Of a stretch of DNA of 20,236 nucleotides, positions 17,085-20,236 are shown in pieces. The notes under the pieces were generated by a model. The model ran no database searches, was not told the origin of the DNA, and saw nothing but the letters and a program-made list of their open reading frames with translations. This DNA comes from Desulfobacteraceae bacterium (GTDB lineage Bacteria > Desulfobacterota > Desulfobacteria > Desulfobacterales > JAABSP01): assembly GCA_011390035.1 (NCBI GenBank), contig JAABTE010000008.1, forward strand, positions 1 through 20,236. The letters run 5' to 3'. Each line of letters begins with the position of its first letter. The first letter of the stretch is position 1. A program made the position numbers and the translations under genes.

Positions 17085-18286
17085 AGCGCATTCAGGACGT
17101 TGACCTTTCGGGAAAGCGCGTGTTGGTTCGCGTCGATTTCAATGTGCCCCTTAACGCGGATGGCCGGATCACCGACGATGGCCGCATCCGGGCGGCGCTG
17201 CCCACCCTGCGGCTGGCCATGGACGCCGGCGCACGGGTGATCATCGCCTCCCACATGGGCCGGCCCAAGGGAAAGCCGGTTCCCGAGCTGTCCCTGGCGC
17301 CGGCGGCCCGGCGGCTTTCCGAGATCCTGGGCCGGCAGGTTCGCATGGCGCCGGACTGCGTGGGCGACGCGGTCCAGTCCATGGCGGGCCGGATGGGGCC
17401 GGGGGATCTTTTGCTGCTGGAAAACCTGCGGTTTCACGCCGGCGAGACGGGCAACGATGCCGACTTCGCCAGGGCACTTGCCGCCCTGTGCGATGTGTAT
17501 GTGAACGACGCCTTCGCCTGCTCTCACCGGGCCCACGCATCGGTGGCCGGTGTTGTAGAGTTCGCCCCGGTGTCCGCGGCCGGCATCCTGCTGGCAAGGG
17601 AGATGGATTACTTCAACCGGGCCTTCACCGATCCCCGGCGTCCTTTGGCGGCCGTTGTGGGCGGCGCCAAGGTCTCCACCAAGCTGGGCGCCCTGAAGCG
17701 GATGCTGGAGCGGGTGGACAAGCTGATCATCGGCGGGGCCATGGCCAATACCTTTTTAAAGGCGCGGGGCGTGGCCGTGGGGGCGTCCAGGGTGGAGGAC
17801 GACCTGCTGGACGACGCAAGGGAGATAATGGCGGCGGCCGGGGAAAAGGGCGTGCGCCTTTATCTGCCGGTGGACGCGGTGGTGGCGGACCGGCTGGCCC
17901 CGGACGCCGCCACCCGGATTGTCCCGGCCCAGGAGATCCCGGCCCAGTGGCTGGCGGCGGACATCGGCCCGGCCACGGCCCGCCTGTACGCGGCGGCCCT
18001 TTCCGACGCCCGCACCATCATCTGGAACGGCCCCATGGGCGCCTTCGAGATGGACGCCTTCAGCCGGGGCACCATGGCGATGGTGGAGGCAATATCCGGG
18101 GCCCACGCCCTTTCCATCGCAGGCGGCGGCGACACCAGCGCGGCCATCGCCATGGCCCATGCGGCAGATCTGTTTTCCTACATCTCCACGGGCGGCGGGG
18201 CGTTCCTGGAGCTGATGGAGGGCAAGCGCCTGCCCGGCGTTACAGCCCTTGAAGCGGCGCCGGCCGGCGGGCCGGCCCTCGGGTAG
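17081..18286 (+). CDS. pgk: Phosphoglycerate kinase
   Basis: Pgk interconverts 1,3-bisphosphoglycerate plus ADP and 3-phosphoglycerate plus ATP in glycolysis and gluconeogenesis. The 401 residues have all hallmarks: RVDFNVP (17-23), SHMGRPKG (57-64), NDAFACSHRAH (142-152), GGAKVSTKLG (194-203), WNGPMGAFE (315-323), GGGDTSAA (348-355) and STGGGAFLELMEG (369-381). The length is normal for a bacterial enzyme, with a short Gly/Ala/Pro-rich extension at the very end. GAAAGGAG around 17067-17073 supports the ATG at 17081, which overlaps the stop of the small cysteine protein. No gap or tpiA is beside it, so its place in this gene run, with gyrA and gpsA, is unusual rather than a classical glycolytic cluster. 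Confidence 0.97.
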   Translation: MKRIQDVDLSGKRVLVRVDFNVPLNADGRITDDGRIRAALPTLRLAMDAGARVIIASHMGRPKGKPVPELSLAPAARRLSEILGRQVRMAPDCVGDAVQSMAGRMGPGDLLLLENLRFHAGETGNDADFARALAALCDVYVNDAFACSHRAHASVAGVVEFAPVSAAGILLAREMDYFNRAFTDPRRPLAAVVGGAKVSTKLGALKRMLERVDKLIIGGAMANTFLKARGVAVGASRVEDDLLDDAREIMAAAGEKGVRLYLPVDAVVADRLAPDAATRIVPAQEIPAQWLAADIGPATARLYAAALSDARTIIWNGPMGAFEMDAFSRGTMAMVEAISGAHALSIAGGGDTSAAIAMAHAADLFSYISTGGGAFLELMEGKRLPGVTALEAAPAGGPALG

Positions 18287-18310
18287 AAAGCGGCCGGGGG
18301 CGGCGGGATC

Positions 18311-19372
18311 GTGGTCTATTGGGGCGTTCGGGAGGCGTTGAGTCATGCCAATCGGCTGCGGCGATCCTACTATGAGCTGTTGCGGGACGAGCTGGACCAG
18401 TTCATCGTGGAGTATGGCCTGATCGAATCCTATCAGCGGTTCGTGGAGTGCGACATCCCCTATCCGTTTGTGGAAAAGCGGGAGCTGAAGCCCCGCGCCC
18501 TGCTGCCGGACCTGGAATACGAGCAGCAGCGCGCCTTCCTGGTGATATTCGTGGAGGATTCCATCCCGGCCACCCACAAGAAATACATCCGGTTTTTCGA
18601 TGTCAACCGGACCACCAAGACCAATCTTCTGCGCTCTCGCTCCCTGCCCCTGGCCCACGAGCTGGACCGCTATCACAAGCATCTGGAATCGGCACACTTT
18701 TTCAATTTCATGAGGGTGGTCCTGCCCATGGACTACGCCCTTTTGATCCAGCGGGACCCGGCCAGCCAGACCCGTGACCGCTACAGCCTGAGCCATTTCC
18801 ATGTGCGCATCGACTGGCCCATCGCCGATGCCGCCGAGGACATGGCCCGGCAACTTCGCTACATCTCCAAGGACCTGTACGAAAAGGGCGACAAGCACGC
18901 CGAGGACATCCAGAAGAAGTTTTTCGAGTACTACGGCCTGCCTGTGATGGTGGGGGGCCGGCGCACGGCTGCCATCGTGGCGGCCCAGTACCTGCGCCGC
19001 ATTCCCTGTATCTGTACCATCTACGCGGGCAGCAGCGAGAGCCGGGCGGTCATCCGCATCTGCGAGCGGGGGGTGTCAAAGACGGTGCTGATAAAGCTCA
19101 CCGCCGAAGAGAGCGCCCAGATCGCCGACGCCAACAGCATGGGCGTCCGATCCTTTCGAAAAAACTATGTGGTGGCCCACCATCACCGGGAAAACATCTG
19201 CCTGTTTCAGGTCACCTATTTTCCCACGGAGCAGGCCCGGCCCCCGGATGACGGAAAGCTGCGGGAACTCAAGCCGGAGATGAACTGGCTCACCGTCGGC
19301 CGTCAGCAGATCCTGCCCCGGCCGGGGGTGTGGCGCTATCCGCCCTTTGCCCTGAACGTAATCTATTCCTGA
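18311..19372 (+). CDS. Uncharacterised 353-residue protein downstream of pgk
   Basis: I do not recognise a family. The GTG at 18311 is 24 bases after the pgk stop, with only a weak GGCGGG before it. The protein is soluble, rich in Arg, Glu and aromatic residues, with no signal peptide or membrane helix. Visible stretches include an N-terminal helix (about 1-45), a beta-rich part with LEYEQQRAFLVIFVEDSIP (about 67-85), a histidine/tyrosine-rich helix (LDRYHKHLESAHFFNF), DRYSLSHFHVRIDWPI with a beta character, a long charged helix (AEDMARQLRYISKDLYEKGD) and a C-terminal half of strands ending in PPFALNVIYS. Codon usage and GC match its neighbours, so it seems native. Its position at the end of the run suggests cotranscription but not function. 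Confidence 0.85.
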   Translation: MVYWGVREALSHANRLRRSYYELLRDELDQFIVEYGLIESYQRFVECDIPYPFVEKRELKPRALLPDLEYEQQRAFLVIFVEDSIPATHKKYIRFFDVNRTTKTNLLRSRSLPLAHELDRYHKHLESAHFFNFMRVVLPMDYALLIQRDPASQTRDRYSLSHFHVRIDWPIADAAEDMARQLRYISKDLYEKGDKHAEDIQKKFFEYYGLPVMVGGRRTAAIVAAQYLRRIPCICTIYAGSSESRAVIRICERGVSKTVLIKLTAEESAQIADANSMGVRSFRKNYVVAHHHRENICLFQVTYFPTEQARPPDDGKLRELKPEMNWLTVGRQQILPRPGVWRYPPFALNVIYS

Positions 19373-19406
19373 TTCCCAACAACCCGATGCGGGATCATGC
19401 CGGCAA

Positions 19407-19425
19407 AACGGCGTCAGCCGCCGTT
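19407..19425 (-). terminator. Possible terminator of the GNAT gene overlapping its stop
   Basis: On the minus strand AACGGCG (19425-19419) pairs with CGCCGTT (19413-19407) around a 5-base loop that contains the TGA stop, and is followed by TTT. A 7-bp stem with a short T run is a weak intrinsic terminator. It also lies 35 bases past the stop of the convergent 353-residue gene. Confidence 0.4.
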
Positions 19426-19875
19426 GAGCTTTTTCATCATGGCGATCTCGTCGCAGTCCGGAAACTTGACGCACAGCAGGCAGTCCCCCCAGATCTTCAG
19501 GGGCAATTCGGACCGGTCCACCCGCGCAAAGCCGAACCGTTCGAAAAACCCGGGCCGATAGGTGAGGGTGAACAGGCGCCGGATCAAAAATCGCTCCGCC
19601 TCGGTGACGGCCTGGTCCAGAAGCAGGGCCCCTATGCCCCGGCTTGTGTGGTCAGGATGGACGGCCAGGGAGCGGATCTCGGCCAGGTCCTCCCAGCAGA
19701 ACTGAAGTGCGCAGCAGCCCAGCACCGCGCCGGACTCGCCCTCATAGACCCAGAAATCCCGCAGGTGATCGTAGATCCGGGTCAGGGGCCGGGGGAGCAG
19801 CTCGCCCCGGCTGCCATAGATCTGCAACAGCCCGTGGATCGCCTTGACATCATGGATAACGGCTTTTCGAATCAT
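19414..19875 (-). CDS. argA: GNAT acetyltransferase, short N-acetylglutamate synthase-like
   Basis: The 153 residues form one GNAT domain, which transfers acetyl from acetyl-CoA to an amine. The acetyl-CoA loop is visible in E67-IRSLAVHPDHTSRGIG (67-82, R/Q-x-x-G-x-G type). Several features match the short N-acetylglutamate synthases of delta-proteobacteria and relatives: GELLPRPL near 24-31, CCALQFCWEDLAEIRSLAV (54-72), TYRPGFFERFGF (105-116) and a tail with Cys132, Cys135 and Cys141 in WGDCLLCVKFPDCDEIAM. If so, it makes N-acetylglutamate for arginine synthesis; that is by resemblance, and no other arg gene is nearby. It follows cheD by 47 bases on the same strand. The ribosome binding site is weak. 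Confidence 0.8.
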   Translation of the reverse strand: MIRKAVIHDVKAIHGLLQIYGSRGELLPRPLTRIYDHLRDFWVYEGESGAVLGCCALQFCWEDLAEIRSLAVHPDHTSRGIGALLLDQAVTEAERFLIRRLFTLTYRPGFFERFGFARVDRSELPLKIWGDCLLCVKFPDCDEIAMMKKLNGG

Positions 19876-19922
19876 CTTTTATGCTTTACAATGGAGGCAG
19901 GGGGAGAGGCCGCTGCCGTGTT

Positions 19923-20236
19923 TCAGCGTCGGTCCTGGTAGGGGTACCAGTCGCCGGCGCGCAGGTTTTCCACCTTCATCACGGCGACCTCGTTCTTGTG
20001 GGTGTTGAAGATCACTTTCCGCCCCTTTTCGCCGCCCACGTCTTCAGAGACCAGGGCGATGCGCTCCCGGATCAAAACGCGCCTTGCGATCATCACGTTT
20101 TCATGGCCGATGTTCTTGTCCGATACGTCTGGATTGTGGGCGCCGCCGATGATCTGGGCCTCAAGGTGGCGCGGCCGGGAGCCGTCGTGGAGCATCATCC
20201 TGATGAGCGCCAGGGTGGAGACGTTGCCGTAGATGG
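19923..20236 (-). CDS. cheD: Chemoreceptor glutamine deamidase CheD (5' part outside the window)
   Basis: The frame runs to the right edge and continues beyond it; only the last 104 residues are present, beginning IYGNVSTLALIRMM at the edge. They match the C-terminal half of CheD: a helix with RMMLHDGSRPRHLEAQIIGG, then AHNPDVSDKNIGHENVMIAR with the family's NIG-x-x-N pattern, EDVGGEKGRKVIFN and a final strand EVAVMKVENL. CheD deamidates glutamines of chemoreceptors and binds CheC. The catalytic Cys and His lie in the N-terminal half, outside the window, and cannot be checked. The internal ATG at 20198 is not the true start because the family homology extends past it. It is a possible functional partner of the chemoreceptor at the left end, 17 kb away. 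Confidence 0.85.
   Translation of the reverse strand, partial: IYGNVSTLALIRMMLHDGSRPRHLEAQIIGGAHNPDVSDKNIGHENVMIARRVLIRERIALVSEDVGGEKGRKVIFNTHKNEVAVMKVENLRAGDWYPYQDRR

Overview
This is a high-GC, densely packed bacterial chromosome segment with housekeeping genes, a chemoreceptor and several orphan proteins. No phage, transposase, CRISPR array, rRNA or tRNA gene was recognised. The style of the genes (a YkgJ-type cysteine-cluster protein, a short ArgA-like acetyltransferase ending in a Cys-rich tail, an MCP without a methyltransferase-tethering pentapeptide, a thiolase with an N-terminal insertion, many ATGA start/stop overlaps) suggests a deltaproteobacterium-like anaerobe (Desulfobacterota). 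This is inference from gene character; no sulfate-reduction gene lies in the window.

Left part (1-9242). A protein built from P-x-D-V repeats (partial at the window edge) precedes a large methyl-accepting chemotaxis protein whose sensor region looks duplicated. It converges on a small two-helix membrane protein, which is divergent from a YkgJ-family cysteine-cluster gene. That gene converges on a dapA-like aldolase gene, with a GC-rich perfect hairpin between them. A five-repeat TPR gene and an orphan 405-residue gene with faint kinase-like features form a short operon that converges on an NRDE-family gene. After about 0.4 kb with no recognisable gene comes a two-gene module: a HEPN-domain protein whose stop overlaps the start of an 86-residue protein. 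It is followed by a 12-bp stem hairpin.

Middle (9348-11064). A thiolase gene sits behind a sigma-70-like promoter whose spacer holds a 12-bp palindrome. A 52-residue membrane protein follows, then a perfect 13-bp stem hairpin.

Right part (11096-19372). A tightly packed same-strand run: AI-2E-family membrane protein, gyrA, gpsA, radC, a 100-residue four-cysteine protein, pgk and an unknown 353-residue protein. Five successive junctions overlap or nearly touch, so they are probably cotranscribed, joining DNA topology, phospholipid precursor synthesis and glycolysis. GyrA ends in a long acidic tail of 8-residue repeats. The four-cysteine protein has the C-x21-C-x2-C-x5-C spacing typical of WhiB iron-sulfur regulators, a family regarded as actinobacterial.

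Right edge (19407-20236). On the minus strand, the 3' part of cheD runs in from outside the window, followed by a short N-acetylglutamate synthase-like GNAT gene.

The best candidates for something undescribed are the WhiB-like four-cysteine protein in the gyrA-pgk run, the HEPN module with a partner that may be a degenerate nucleotidyltransferase, the repeat-built protein upstream of the MCP, and the repeat-expanded GyrA tail.
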